The notes below the pieces were generated by a model, which did not search any database, was not told the origin of the DNA, and worked only from the letters and a program-made list of their open reading frames with translations. The translations under genes were made by a program, and so were the position numbers. A DNA stretch of 64,000 nt from CAILUG01 sp038125665 (GTDB lineage Bacteria; Pseudomonadota; Gammaproteobacteria; Pseudomonadales; Pseudohongiellaceae): the NCBI GenBank assembly GCA_038125665.1, contig JAYPEI010000005.1, positions 62,001-126,000 on the forward strand, written 5' to 3'. Below are positions 1 through 8,678 of the stretch, one piece after another; position 1 is the first letter of the stretch, and every line of letters starts with the position of its first letter.

Positions 1-1672
1 CATAAATACCGGTCCCCTTGATGGCATGAGGAAAACCAACAACAGCAGCCTCGGCAACCATGGGGTGAAGGACAAGAGCGCTTTCAATTTCTGCTGTGCC
101 TAGTCTGTGGCCAGAGACATTAATCACATCGTCAACTCTGCCTGTTATCCACCAATAGCCATCTTCATCACGTCGTGCTCCGTCGCCTGTGAAATAGTTG
201 CCCGGATAAGTATTGAAATATGTTTGTAGACAACGTTCATGATCTCCATAAAGAGTTCTTAATTGGGATGGCCAACTAGAAGTTAGAACTAAATTGCCAC
301 TTGCAGCACCCTTAAGCAATTTTCCTTCTGCATCAACAAGTTCAGGTTTGACACCAAAGAAAGGTAAGGTAGCCGAACCTGGTTTCATAGCTGTCACTCC
401 AGGAATAGGAGTGATCATGTGTCCCCCAGTTTCAGTCTGCCACCAGGTATCCACAACTGGGCAGCGTGAATCTCCGACAACATGAAAGTACCACTCCCAT
501 GCTTCTGGATTAATAGGTTCACCGACAGAACCCAGTGTCCTTAGAGAGGTGCGTTGATGCCGTTGAACGGGCTCATTTCCATGAGCCATAAGGGCTCGCA
601 ACGCAGTAGGCGCTGTATAGAATTGATTAACCCTGTATTTATCAATAATTGACCAGAAACGATCGACATCTGGATAATTCGGAATCCCTTCAAATATGAC
701 TTGGGTTGCTCCATTACAAAGCGGGCCGTAGGCTATATAAGTATGGCCAGTCACCCAACCAACATCAGCTGCACACCAGAAAACATCTTTATCATGATAG
801 TCAAAGACGTAGTGGTGGGTCATCGCTGCCTGTAGGAGATAGCCTGCAGTGGAATGAAGAATCCCTTTTGGTTTCCCAGTTGAACCAGAGGTGTATAGGA
901 TAAACAGCGGATCTTCACTGTCTACCCATTCTGGCTCACAGACATGACTTACTTTACTGAGAGCATCATGCAACCAGTAATCTCGTCCCTCACTCATACT
1001 TACCTGGTCACCCGTTCGCTCCATGACGAAGACTGTATGTACATCTGGACACTTTTCTAGGGCGGTGTCGGTATTTGCCTTCATCGGAATTTTTTTTCCG
1101 CCACGAACTCCGTAATCTGCTGTCAGAACTACTTTACAGTCTGCATCTAGAATGCGAGAGGCTAATGCATCTGGTGAGAAACCCCCGAAGACAACTGAGT
1201 GGACAGCGCCAATACGGACGCAGGCTTGCATAGCTATAACAGCTTCAGGGACCATAGGCATATAGATGCAAACTCGATCTCCTTTACTAACGCCTCGGGA
1301 ACGAAGAACATTAGCAAGCTTGTTCACTTCTATACTAAGTTGATGATACGTTAGCTGTCGGGCTTGGCCAGGTTCGTCGCCTTCCCAAAGAATCGCAGGT
1401 TGATCACCTCGAGTTTCTAGATGTCTATCAATGCAGTTCACGCTAGCGTTGAGCTTGCCTTGACAGAACCAACTAACTTCAGCTTTTGAAAAATCACCTT
1501 CATAGACTTTGTTGAAGGGAGAATGCCAACTAAGAAAGCGGTTTGCCATCTGTGCCCAAAAACTATCTGGAAAATGAATCGATTCGTCATAAAGTCGCTT
1601 GTACTTGGCGAAATCGAGATGTGTCTTGTCTGCTATCTCAGGTGAGACAGGGTAAAGATTTTCTTGCGACAT
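1..1672 (-). CDS. acs: Acetyl-CoA synthetase (AMP-forming), 3'-truncated by window edge
   Basis: Activates acetate to acetyl-CoA through acetyl-AMP in the cytoplasm. About 557 codons are visible, starting at the ATG at 1672 with the typical family N-terminus MSQENLYPVSPEIADKTHL. The adenylate-forming P-loop SGSTGKPKG is encoded near 866-894. The missing roughly 90 residues would hold the C-terminal lid and its regulatory lysine. The gene stands alone behind a 204-bp gap upstream, likely its promoter region. In Pseudomonas an acs gene also follows panD, with pgi between; pgi is not present here. The family call is very secure. Confidence 0.96.
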   Translation of the reverse strand, partial: MSQENLYPVSPEIADKTHLDFAKYKRLYDESIHFPDSFWAQMANRFLSWHSPFNKVYEGDFSKAEVSWFCQGKLNASVNCIDRHLETRGDQPAILWEGDEPGQARQLTYHQLSIEVNKLANVLRSRGVSKGDRVCIYMPMVPEAVIAMQACVRIGAVHSVVFGGFSPDALASRILDADCKVVLTADYGVRGGKKIPMKANTDTALEKCPDVHTVFVMERTGDQVSMSEGRDYWLHDALSKVSHVCEPEWVDSEDPLFILYTSGSTGKPKGILHSTAGYLLQAAMTHHYVFDYHDKDVFWCAADVGWVTGHTYIAYGPLCNGATQVIFEGIPNYPDVDRFWSIIDKYRVNQFYTAPTALRALMAHGNEPVQRHQRTSLRTLGSVGEPINPEAWEWYFHVVGDSRCPVVDTWWQTETGGHMITPIPGVTAMKPGSATLPFFGVKPELVDAEGKLLKGAASGNLVLTSSWPSQLRTLYGDHERCLQTYFNTYPGNYFTGDGARRDEDGYWWITGRVDDVINVSGHRLGTAEIESALVLHPMVAEAAVVGFPHAIKGTGIY

Positions 1673-1876
1673 CAGTATTCCTTTAGATCAAAAACAAAAA
1701 ATCTTAACAAACGATAAAGTTACCTTATCTTTGGTTTAGTTGGAAATCAATCTAAGAGAAAAAACGAGAGAAAATATAAGACATGTAATAATTCGCGCAA
1801 TAAATGTTTCTAGGGTAATGACATTTTATTCGGTAATGATGAGGAACTATCAAGTTTCCCATGTAGTGTTGGTTAT

Positions 1877-2257
1877 CTATGCTACTTGAACAGGAATAGT
1901 ATTCTCAGTCCTTGTGACATGATTTTTTTCATCTAAATAAACCAATTTTGGTTTATGGTTAAGTAATTCAGTGTCTGAATATGTGCCGTAAGAACAAATG
2001 ATAACTCTATGACCAACTTCTGCTTTGTGGGCGGCAGCACCGTTCACAGAAATGATACGAGAGCCTGCCTCTGCAACAATCGCGTAAGTCGTGAATCGTT
2101 CGCCATTTGCTAGATTATAAATTTGAATCTGTTCGTATTCGCGTATCCCAGCCTCTTGCAGTAGGTTAGCGTCTACGGCGCAAGAACCTTCATAATCTAG
2201 CTCGGAATGCGTCACACACGCACGGTGTAGTTTTGATTTAAGGATTGTGGTTTGCAC
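1877..2257 (-). CDS. panD: Aspartate 1-decarboxylase
   Basis: Pyruvoyl enzyme making beta-alanine from aspartate for pantothenate and CoA synthesis. The 126-residue length is normal. The self-cleavage site is visible as Gly-Ser in YEGSCAVD (about residues 23-30), where the serine becomes the pyruvoyl cofactor. It lies 72 bp downstream of panC and in the same direction, so panB-panC-panD probably form one pathway operon. Nothing unusual is seen. Confidence 0.96.
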   Translation of the reverse strand: MQTTILKSKLHRACVTHSELDYEGSCAVDANLLQEAGIREYEQIQIYNLANGERFTTYAIVAEAGSRIISVNGAAAHKAEVGHRVIICSYGTYSDTELLNHKPKLVYLDEKNHVTRTENTIPVQVA

Positions 2258-2329
2258 GTTAGTTCTCTCTGTACTATTAAACCAGTATATTATCCCTTGT
2301 AATAAGCTCTCACTGCAATTATCAGGATA

Positions 2330-3211
2330 TTAAAAGGTGGGTTTACTAAATATTATGTTATCTATCAGTCGTGTTTTGCCTTGCCAGGCAGCGCCGAGAA
2401 TAGCTAGTAATCTCTCAGTAGTCTCTGCACGCTGAAGAGTTTGTGCATCACAGATATGCAGGTAATCTACTACAAATCCATGCTCAGCAAGCCTATTGCA
2501 GCCGCTAGCCTCAATCAATCTCAAGTCGCGCGCGCCATGTAAAATCTGGGCGCTCAAATTCCGCAAGGTACGGTAGAGTTCAGGCGCGCGTTGACGTTCT
2601 GCTTCACTTAAGTAGCCATTACGAGAACTCAAAGCTAAGCCATCCTCAGCTCTAATAATGGGATGACTGATGAGTCTAACATCAAACGCAAGGTCTTCAA
2701 CCATGTTGGAAATGATACGAAATTGTTGTAAGTCTTTAAGACCAAAGATTGCGCAATCAGGCTGAGCAATGTTGAATAGTTTAAGCACTATTGTACAGAC
2801 GCCATCAAAATGACTGGGACGTGAGGCACCACAGTGTAGTTCTGAGAGTATAGGAACGTGTATTGTTGTATGGGTTGCAAGAGCATTTGGAAAGAGTTCT
2901 TCCAAGGAGGGAGCAAAAACGGCAGTACACCCTATACTCTCAAGACCATCTACATCGGTCTTAAATGTCCTAGGGTAACGCTCAAAGTCTTCTCCTGGGC
3001 CAAATTGCAAAGGATTGATAAACAAAGTGGCTAGGACAGCATCCGCCTCCTTCTTAGCATGGTTCACCAGAGTAAAATGTCCTTCATGTAAGTTACCCAT
3101 AGTAGGGACTAAGGCAAGGCAATTTCCAGCCGACTTTAACTCTGCCCGCCATAATTTTAATTCCTCACAAGTGTGAAGAATACGGATATTTTTAGAAGTA
3201 ACAGTGTTCAT
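2330..3211 (-). CDS. panC: Pantothenate synthetase (pantoate-beta-alanine ligase)
   Basis: Joins pantoate and beta-alanine using ATP, the last step of pantothenate synthesis. The 293-residue protein has the nucleotidyl-transferase HIGH-like motif GNLHEGH after PTMG (about residues 37-45), the pantoate-binding FINPLQFGPGEDFERYPRT segment, and the ALSSRNGYLS loop that closes over ATP. Its start overlaps the panB stop by 20 bp, so translation is probably coupled. Length and motifs are normal. Confidence 0.96.
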   Translation of the reverse strand: MNTVTSKNIRILHTCEELKLWRAELKSAGNCLALVPTMGNLHEGHFTLVNHAKKEADAVLATLFINPLQFGPGEDFERYPRTFKTDVDGLESIGCTAVFAPSLEELFPNALATHTTIHVPILSELHCGASRPSHFDGVCTIVLKLFNIAQPDCAIFGLKDLQQFRIISNMVEDLAFDVRLISHPIIRAEDGLALSSRNGYLSEAERQRAPELYRTLRNLSAQILHGARDLRLIEASGCNRLAEHGFVVDYLHICDAQTLQRAETTERLLAILGAAWQGKTRLIDNIIFSKPTF

Positions 3212-4010
3212 CTGCGGGGAAAGTTCCTTTTTTTACTGCTTGAGTATAAGCATGGAAAGCTCCGCTTATACCAGTGCTACTTTCTGATAAGAAGTTTTTT
3301 ACAAATTTAGGAGTGATAGGCGAAATTCCCAACGCATCATGGAGCACCATGATCTGACCATCTGTATGAGGACCTGCACCAATACCAATTACAGGGATCT
3401 TCAGAGCTTTAGTTACTTTATCTGCTAAGTCCACCGGAACACATTCTAGCAACAACATGCACGCACCTTGCTCTTCCAATAGTTTAGCTTCTGCGATTAA
3501 AGTGGTAGCCTGTTTAGGATCTCGTCCCTGGATAAAATGACCACCAATTCGGTTAATAGATTGTGGTGTCAGTCCCATATGGGCGCAAACAGGTATCCCA
3601 CGCTCACTGAGCAACCGAGTGCTCTCTGCAATCCATGCTCCACCTTCTAGCTTGACGATATTGGCGCCATTACGCATTAAAAGAGCAGCATTTTCTAAGG
3701 TTTGTGTAGGGGAGGAGTAGGACATAAAAGGCAGGTCACCCATTAGTACTGCTCGAGTGTTGCCTCGATGAACACACCTTAAATGATACAGTATATCTTC
3801 CATAGTTACTGGTAGAGTTGAAGAGTGTCCTTGAAGTACCATGCCCAGAGAGTCTCCTACTAACAGTACTTCTACACCTGCTTCATTTAGTAGTTGGGAA
3901 AAAAGTGCGTCATAAGCTGTCATACACGCAAATTTATCGCCTTTATTTTTTAATTCTTGAAGATGATGAAGAGTGAGCTGGCTCATGCAATTTACACCTG
4001 GAATAGTCAT
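3192..4010 (-). CDS. panB: 3-methyl-2-oxobutanoate hydroxymethyltransferase (ketopantoate synthase)
   Basis: Transfers a hydroxymethyl group from methylene-tetrahydrofolate to ketoisovalerate, giving ketopantoate. The TIM-barrel motifs are complete: MTAYDA, LLVGDSLGMV, the VKLEGG segment and GIGAGPHTDGQ. The ATG at 4010 overlaps the stop of the upstream kinase as ATGA, which favours this start. An internal ATG at 3986 (MSQLTLHH) matches the usual family N-terminus and is the alternative. It heads the panBC(D) group. Confidence 0.95.
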   Translation of the reverse strand: MTIPGVNCMSQLTLHHLQELKNKGDKFACMTAYDALFSQLLNEAGVEVLLVGDSLGMVLQGHSSTLPVTMEDILYHLRCVHRGNTRAVLMGDLPFMSYSSPTQTLENAALLMRNGANIVKLEGGAWIAESTRLLSERGIPVCAHMGLTPQSINRIGGHFIQGRDPKQATTLIAEAKLLEEQGACMLLLECVPVDLADKVTKALKIPVIGIGAGPHTDGQIMVLHDALGISPITPKFVKNFLSESSTGISGAFHAYTQAVKKGTFPADEHCYF

Positions 4011-4738
4011 AATAATGATGAAGTGAAGTTGAGGTACTGTCTTGAACCCACTTTGGCTTTTAGGATATGTCTTAACAAAAGTTCATAATGATCTTCGCGA
4101 TTTACAAAGTCTACTTCACTACAGTTGATCATTAATAAAGCACTTTTATCATAGTAATGAAAAAAATCAGTATAAGCTTGTGAAAGCTTCTCCAGATAGG
4201 TAGCACTAATTTGTTGTTCTTCTATGATCCCGCGTATTCGAATTCGTTGGAGTAGCAAGTCTACAGGTGCCTGTAAATAGATCACGAGGTCCGGTATTGG
4301 TGCATTAATGGTAAGGTGATTAAATACTTTTTCGTACAGAGCATATTCGTCTTCATCGAGAGTGAGTTTTGCAAATAATTGATCTTTCTCCATTAAGAAA
4401 TCTGCGACACGAACTGGTTCAAACATATCGTTCTGCTTCATCTCTTGGATTTGTTGGCTCCGCTGAAATAGAAAGAAGAGTTGAGTTGGTAAGGCCATTC
4501 TGGGTTGGTTTGCATAGAAGCGAGCCAGAAAGGGGTTTTCTTCACCTTTTTCCAAAATTGTTTGGTAATTAAAGGTGTTGGCAAGCTTCCTTGCTAAAGA
4601 AGTTTTACCAACGCCTATAGGACCCTCAACGGTGATGTATCGGGGTTTGTGTTGAATCGGTTCAGGATTTTCAATATCTGTACAACTGATATTGTTTTTT
4701 TTTATTGTCACAGGCGTGTGTCCTGTCATAGTGCTCAT
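4007..4738 (-). CDS. Deoxynucleoside kinase (dNK/dGK-dAK family)
   Basis: Predicted to phosphorylate deoxynucleosides for nucleotide salvage. The core starts around residue 33 with the P-loop GPIGVGKTSL. It continues with the QLFFLFQR helix, an EPVRVADFLMEKD segment at the substrate-binding position, and an arginine-rich lid, RIRIRG. The first ~33 residues are low in recognisable features and look like a linker. In Pseudomonas this slot between pcnB and panB holds folK; no FolK motif is visible here. The stop overlaps panB as ATGA. Substrate preference (dA, dG or broader) cannot be read from the sequence. Confidence 0.85.
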   Translation of the reverse strand: MSTMTGHTPVTIKKNNISCTDIENPEPIQHKPRYITVEGPIGVGKTSLARKLANTFNYQTILEKGEENPFLARFYANQPRMALPTQLFFLFQRSQQIQEMKQNDMFEPVRVADFLMEKDQLFAKLTLDEDEYALYEKVFNHLTINAPIPDLVIYLQAPVDLLLQRIRIRGIIEEQQISATYLEKLSQAYTDFFHYYDKSALLMINCSEVDFVNREDHYELLLRHILKAKVGSRQYLNFTSSLL

Positions 4739-4748
4739 TGTTACAAGT

Positions 4749-4816
4749 AGGTGTCCAACAGCTGCAACTATTAAATGTAATATTGCTGCAATGATGCGTG
4801 TTCTATTGGAACACCT
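4749..4816. other. Candidate compound stem-loop between pcnB and the kinase gene
   Basis: Outer arms AGGTGTCCAA (4749-4758) and TTGGAACACCT (4806-4816) pair with one bulge. Inside them, GCAACTATTA (4764-4773) pairs with TAATATTGC (4778-4786) around an AATG loop. The element fills most of the 106-bp gap. There is no T-run, so it is not a classic terminator. It could be an RNA processing or attenuation structure, or chance pairing in AT-rich DNA. Confidence 0.3.
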
Positions 4817-4844
4817 GCATGATCAAAGGCAGATGGTAAGTTAC

Positions 4845-6233
4845 TCAGTTAATGTGTGATTTTACGCTGCTCCTGCGATGCGAGGAAGGTTTGGCTGAAC
4901 GTGGTAGCTGTGCCAGCAGTTCCTCACGAGCGTGGTCATCTCCATTTTGGTAGGCCGTCCACCAAGCGCCAAGTTTTTGCAGATCTTCCCCGCTTTCTTC
5001 GCGTAGTAAGACGAAATCGTAAGCTGCCCTAAATCTCTTCTCTTTGATAAGTGATGCGGCTCGTCTACCACTGCGTATGGCTAGTTTTTGGGAGGTTTCC
5101 CAGATCTCTCGGATGGGCATGCTAAAGCGCTTTGGAATCGAGAGGATGGTGAGTTGCTCATTAATCACTTGATTGCCAGCAACTTGCAAGGCTTTAGCGG
5201 CTGTGACACCTTGGGTTAAGAGGGCCTGACGCTGGTTATCCACAGCAGGCCAGAGAATCACAGCCAGTAGGAAGGCTGGAGTGATAGATTTCCCTTGCCC
5301 CAGTCTCAGATCAGTGCTGGCACAAGCTAGCTCTAATAGCACTTGATATCTTTCATTCCTTATATTATCAAAACCACTCATTGCACGCTCGGTAACAGGG
5401 AAGAGTATTTTGAAAATACCATGTTCTTGAAGTTTTTTGAGTGTTTTCAAACTATGACCGGAAAAAAATAATTTAATAAATTCATCAAACAAGCGTGCTG
5501 GGGAGACTGACTCAAGCAGCTTTGTACAAGAGGCTATGGGTTCTTCGGTTTCTTTTGCAAGCTTGAAGTTGAGTTTTACGGCTAGACGAATTGCTCTTAG
5601 AAGGCGCACCGGGTCTTCACGATAACGTTGCTCAGCATCACCAATCATTCTGAGAATTCGTAAATCGATATCTGCAAGGCCATTGAGATAATCATGGATC
5701 TCGAAATTATTGACGGTGTAGTACAAGGCATTCACAGTGAAGTCTCTGCGCAAGACATCTTCTTTAATGCTACCCCAAACATTGTCTCGTAATATCATGC
5801 CATTTGTGCTTTGAACGGCATCTTCATGACGAGATTCTGCTGTCATTCTTTCGCTCACGATGGTGGCGGTATCCTGTGATGTCCCGCGGAATGTAGATAC
5901 CTCAATGATCTCGTGTCCGAAAATCACATGAACTATTCGGAAACGTCTTCCAATAATCCGTGAATTCCTAAAAATAGCTTTGATTTGCTGAGGAGTTGCA
6001 TTTGTCGCGATGTCGAAATCTTTAGGTTTTAATCCCAATAATAAGTCTCTAACACCACCTCCAACGATAAAGGCATCGAAACCAGCATCACCTAGCTTAT
6101 ATAGTACTTTGAGACAGTATGGGCTTATCTGTTGACGTGAGATTCCATGTTCTGAACGAGCAATAATCTGAAAACTTGCATCATCATAGCTGCTGGAGAG
6201 ATTATGGCTAGGGTGAGGGATATGATGGCTCAA
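4845..6233 (-). CDS. pcnB: Poly(A) polymerase I
   Basis: Adds 3' poly(A) tails to RNAs, targeting them for decay. The class II nucleotidyltransferase head shows GGGVRDLLLG and the metal-binding pair in DFDIAT (about residues 57-81). The RNA-binding flexible head follows (RREDF-like LRRDFTVNALYY; YREDPVRLLRAIRLA). The C-terminus is short and basic (RSAKPSSHRRSS), as in PcnB rather than CCA-adding enzymes. The start is TTG, with an AGGA box about 8 bp upstream. It follows the CbrB-like gene after only 14 bp, leaving no room for a CrcZ-type small RNA. Confidence 0.93.
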   Translation of the reverse strand: MSHHIPHPSHNLSSSYDDASFQIIARSEHGISRQQISPYCLKVLYKLGDAGFDAFIVGGGVRDLLLGLKPKDFDIATNATPQQIKAIFRNSRIIGRRFRIVHVIFGHEIIEVSTFRGTSQDTATIVSERMTAESRHEDAVQSTNGMILRDNVWGSIKEDVLRRDFTVNALYYTVNNFEIHDYLNGLADIDLRILRMIGDAEQRYREDPVRLLRAIRLAVKLNFKLAKETEEPIASCTKLLESVSPARLFDEFIKLFFSGHSLKTLKKLQEHGIFKILFPVTERAMSGFDNIRNERYQVLLELACASTDLRLGQGKSITPAFLLAVILWPAVDNQRQALLTQGVTAAKALQVAGNQVINEQLTILSIPKRFSMPIREIWETSQKLAIRSGRRAASLIKEKRFRAAYDFVLLREESGEDLQKLGAWWTAYQNGDDHAREELLAQLPRSAKPSSHRRSSVKSHIN

Positions 6234-6247
6234 ATAAATTTTCCTGT

Positions 6248-7579
6248 TTATAATTTTTTAGGACGCGGGAGGTTGAATCGCTGGCGGCGCTCCCAAAGGC
6301 ATTTACGGCTTATTCCTAGCTTTTGTGCAAGAGCGGTTTCGCTGAACTCTCCCTGATGGCTGAGTACGAACCGTCTAAAATACTCTTCGAGGGAAACTTG
6401 ACCACTATTAGGCAAAGCTTGCTCATGGTGATTCAAGAGAACTTCATCTGAGACTGGATTTTCGGTGTGTTGTTGGGTAACGGCTCTGTATTTAAGCTCA
6501 ATATCCAAATTCAATAGTTTTAATTCAATTTCATCACTCTCACTAAGCACTACTGATCGCTCTATCGCATTTTCAAGCTCTCTGACATTGCCTGGCCAGT
6601 CATATGTAGTAATTGCCTGCACAGTATCTGCGCTAAAATACTTTTGGTGGCAGCTATTTCGTTCACACACTCGGTTCAGGAAGCGGTCTGCCAGTTCAAG
6701 TACATCCATGCCGCGTTCACGCAATGGTGGAATACGAAGGCTCATGACATTAATACGATAAAAAAGATCCTCCCGGAACATGGCATCGCGTACGAGAGGT
6801 TTCAAGTCTCGCTGAGTAGCCCCTATAAGACGAAAATGACTTAGTTCAATGGTTTGAACTAAGCGAGCTTGTAATTCAATTGGCAGTTCATTGATTTCAT
6901 CCAAAAATAAAGTGCCTTTATGAGCTAGTTTCACTAAAGCTTCATCATCTTGCTCATTCATTCCGAAGAGCATGGTGCTCATTTTTTCTGGCGGTACAGC
7001 CGCACAATTCATTACATGCATAGGCCGATTAGAGCGTGGACTAGCTTCGTGTAAAGCTCTTGCTACCAGCTCTTTACCGGTACCGCTCTCACCGGTAATC
7101 AGGACTGCAGCATCAGTGGCGCCAATTTTTCGGATATGGCGAAAAAGCTCCTGCATAGCAGGACAACTACCAATCATTCCTGTCACTGGTAATTCATCAT
7201 GTCTTGGCTCACGACGGCTATCCGTCAGTGCTCGATATTGATCTGTCCAGACCAGTGCAAGGGCTTCTCTGATTTCTGCTACTTGTGGCGGGTATTGAAG
7301 ATAGTCAATGCTGCCATACTTGAGAACTTCATCTTGAGAGAGATCGGAAGCGTGTGAACTCATGAAAAGCACAGGGGTAGTTGTGTGCTTGAGTAGACTA
7401 GTTGCGGGTTTGTCATTGAGACGCAAATTACAAACGATAGCATCGAAAGAGTTTAATGCTAAATTGGAGGCCTCTTCACTATTGTGAGCCACAGAGACAA
7501 GATGACCATCAAGCTCTAACATCTGCCGAAGAGTTGAAAGCTCAGTGTTCTGATGATCTACAAGAAGTATAGTTGGCAC
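6248..7579 (-). CDS. CbrB-like NtrC-family regulator with degenerate receiver and no GAFTGA loop
   Basis: Architecture is receiver (1-115), AAA+ (about 135-345) and Fis-type helix-turn-helix (LAQKLGISRKCLWERRQRF at the end). By position, between gluQ and pcnB, it corresponds to CbrB of Pseudomonas, a carbon/nitrogen-balance regulator. Key residues are lost. The acidic pair reads VDHQ, the phospho-acceptor position reads Asn (DAIVCNL), and the conserved lysine reads Tyr (YLQYPP). The AAA+ domain keeps Walker A GESGTGKE, Walker B GTLFLDEI and the arginine-finger segment FREDLFYRIN. However, LFG is followed by MNEQDDEALVKL instead of a GAFTGA loop, and the second pore-loop region is shortened. 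It is therefore probably phosphorylation-independent and unlikely to remodel sigma-54 polymerase in the usual way. Its target genes cannot be inferred. Confidence 0.85.
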   Translation of the reverse strand: MPTILLVDHQNTELSTLRQMLELDGHLVSVAHNSEEASNLALNSFDAIVCNLRLNDKPATSLLKHTTTPVLFMSSHASDLSQDEVLKYGSIDYLQYPPQVAEIREALALVWTDQYRALTDSRREPRHDELPVTGMIGSCPAMQELFRHIRKIGATDAAVLITGESGTGKELVARALHEASPRSNRPMHVMNCAAVPPEKMSTMLFGMNEQDDEALVKLAHKGTLFLDEINELPIELQARLVQTIELSHFRLIGATQRDLKPLVRDAMFREDLFYRINVMSLRIPPLRERGMDVLELADRFLNRVCERNSCHQKYFSADTVQAITTYDWPGNVRELENAIERSVVLSESDEIELKLLNLDIELKYRAVTQQHTENPVSDEVLLNHHEQALPNSGQVSLEEYFRRFVLSHQGEFSETALAQKLGISRKCLWERRQRFNLPRPKKL

Positions 7580-7757
7580 AAAGTGTTACCGTTTTAGCTC
7601 TACTCCGAAGCTGGTAATTTACTATGAATACTCTGACTGTAAATTGCAACTTATGGATTTATAATATCTTTTAGAAATCGGGGTTGATGATAGCAAGGAT
7701 CTGTTACTTTGCCTATGTTTCCAAAATACCCAAAAATTTTATCGAAAATTCACAAGC

Positions 7758-8678
7758 TTAACTAAGAATGGAATGTCCTTTCAGACACCTCATAGACCAT
7801 TTTTTTAGTGCCCAAGTGAGAATTTCTTCGGTTGGAGCACCATGTAGTGCGAGTGGTGGTGGCATTTTTAGCAGGGTTAATACTTTAATAAGTGGCTCGC
7901 TTGGTTTTGATGTATTGAGAGGTAGTGCTCTATTTTGCTTACTTAGCTTTTGTCCATCCTCGCCTAATACCAAGGGCAGGTGAGCGTAGTATGGGGTGGG
8001 GTAGCCCAGTAACTGCTGAAGCTGTAACTGTCTAGAAGTAGAACTCAGGAGGTCTCTGCCTCTTAGTATGTGAGTAATATTCTGCCAAGCGTCGTCAACA
8101 ACCACTGCTAATTGGTAAGCGCTCAGGCCGTCCTTACGCATGATAACAAAATCACCACACAACTCAGAGAGTTTCTGATCTTGGGGGCCTAGAAGGAGGT
8201 CTTTGAAATGCCATTTGTCTTGTTGGATGCTACATCTAAGAGCCATCCTCCCAGTCTTATTGCGCTTTTCTGAGCGACAAGTACCTGGATAAATACCTTT
8301 ATAGTTAAGCAGATCTTGTCTTGAGCAACTACACCAATATACCGCACCTTGGTCGATTAAGCTTTTGATAGCAAAGGTGTAGGCTTCATGTCTTTGACTT
8401 TGATAAACAATAGGCCCATCCCAGTAAAGCCCCAATTTATCAAGATCATAGAGAAAGCTATCTGCTGCTGCTATTGATTCCCTTGGGGGGTCTAGATCTT
8501 CAATACGCAAGAACCATTGGCCCTTGTTAGCTCTGGCATCTAGCCAAGAGATTAGCGCTGTTGAAAGAGAACCTAAATGCAAAGGACCCGTAGGCGAAGG
8601 AGCGAAACGCCCTCGATAAGGGTGACCTAAGCCTGCTGAAGATTTAGGCGCTTCCGAGCTGGCGTTCCTTGAGCTCAT
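7758..8678 (-). CDS. gluQ: Glutamyl-Q tRNA(Asp) synthetase
   Basis: Attaches glutamate to queuosine at position 34 of tRNA(Asp). It is a truncated GluRS paralogue without an anticodon-binding domain, and its 306 residues fit. Visible motifs are the HIGH-like segment FAPSPTGPLHLGS, zinc ligands in YWCSCSRQDL with a second cysteine at GTCR, and KLSKQN replacing KMSKS. The start overlaps the end of dksA by 35 bp; the pair dksA-gluQ is common in gammaproteobacteria. In Pseudomonas cbrA follows; here only a 178-bp gap does. Confidence 0.94.
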   Translation of the reverse strand: MSSRNASSEAPKSSAGLGHPYRGRFAPSPTGPLHLGSLSTALISWLDARANKGQWFLRIEDLDPPRESIAAADSFLYDLDKLGLYWDGPIVYQSQRHEAYTFAIKSLIDQGAVYWCSCSRQDLLNYKGIYPGTCRSEKRNKTGRMALRCSIQQDKWHFKDLLLGPQDQKLSELCGDFVIMRKDGLSAYQLAVVVDDAWQNITHILRGRDLLSSTSRQLQLQQLLGYPTPYYAHLPLVLGEDGQKLSKQNRALPLNTSKPSEPLIKVLTLLKMPPPLALHGAPTEEILTWALKKWSMRCLKGHSILS

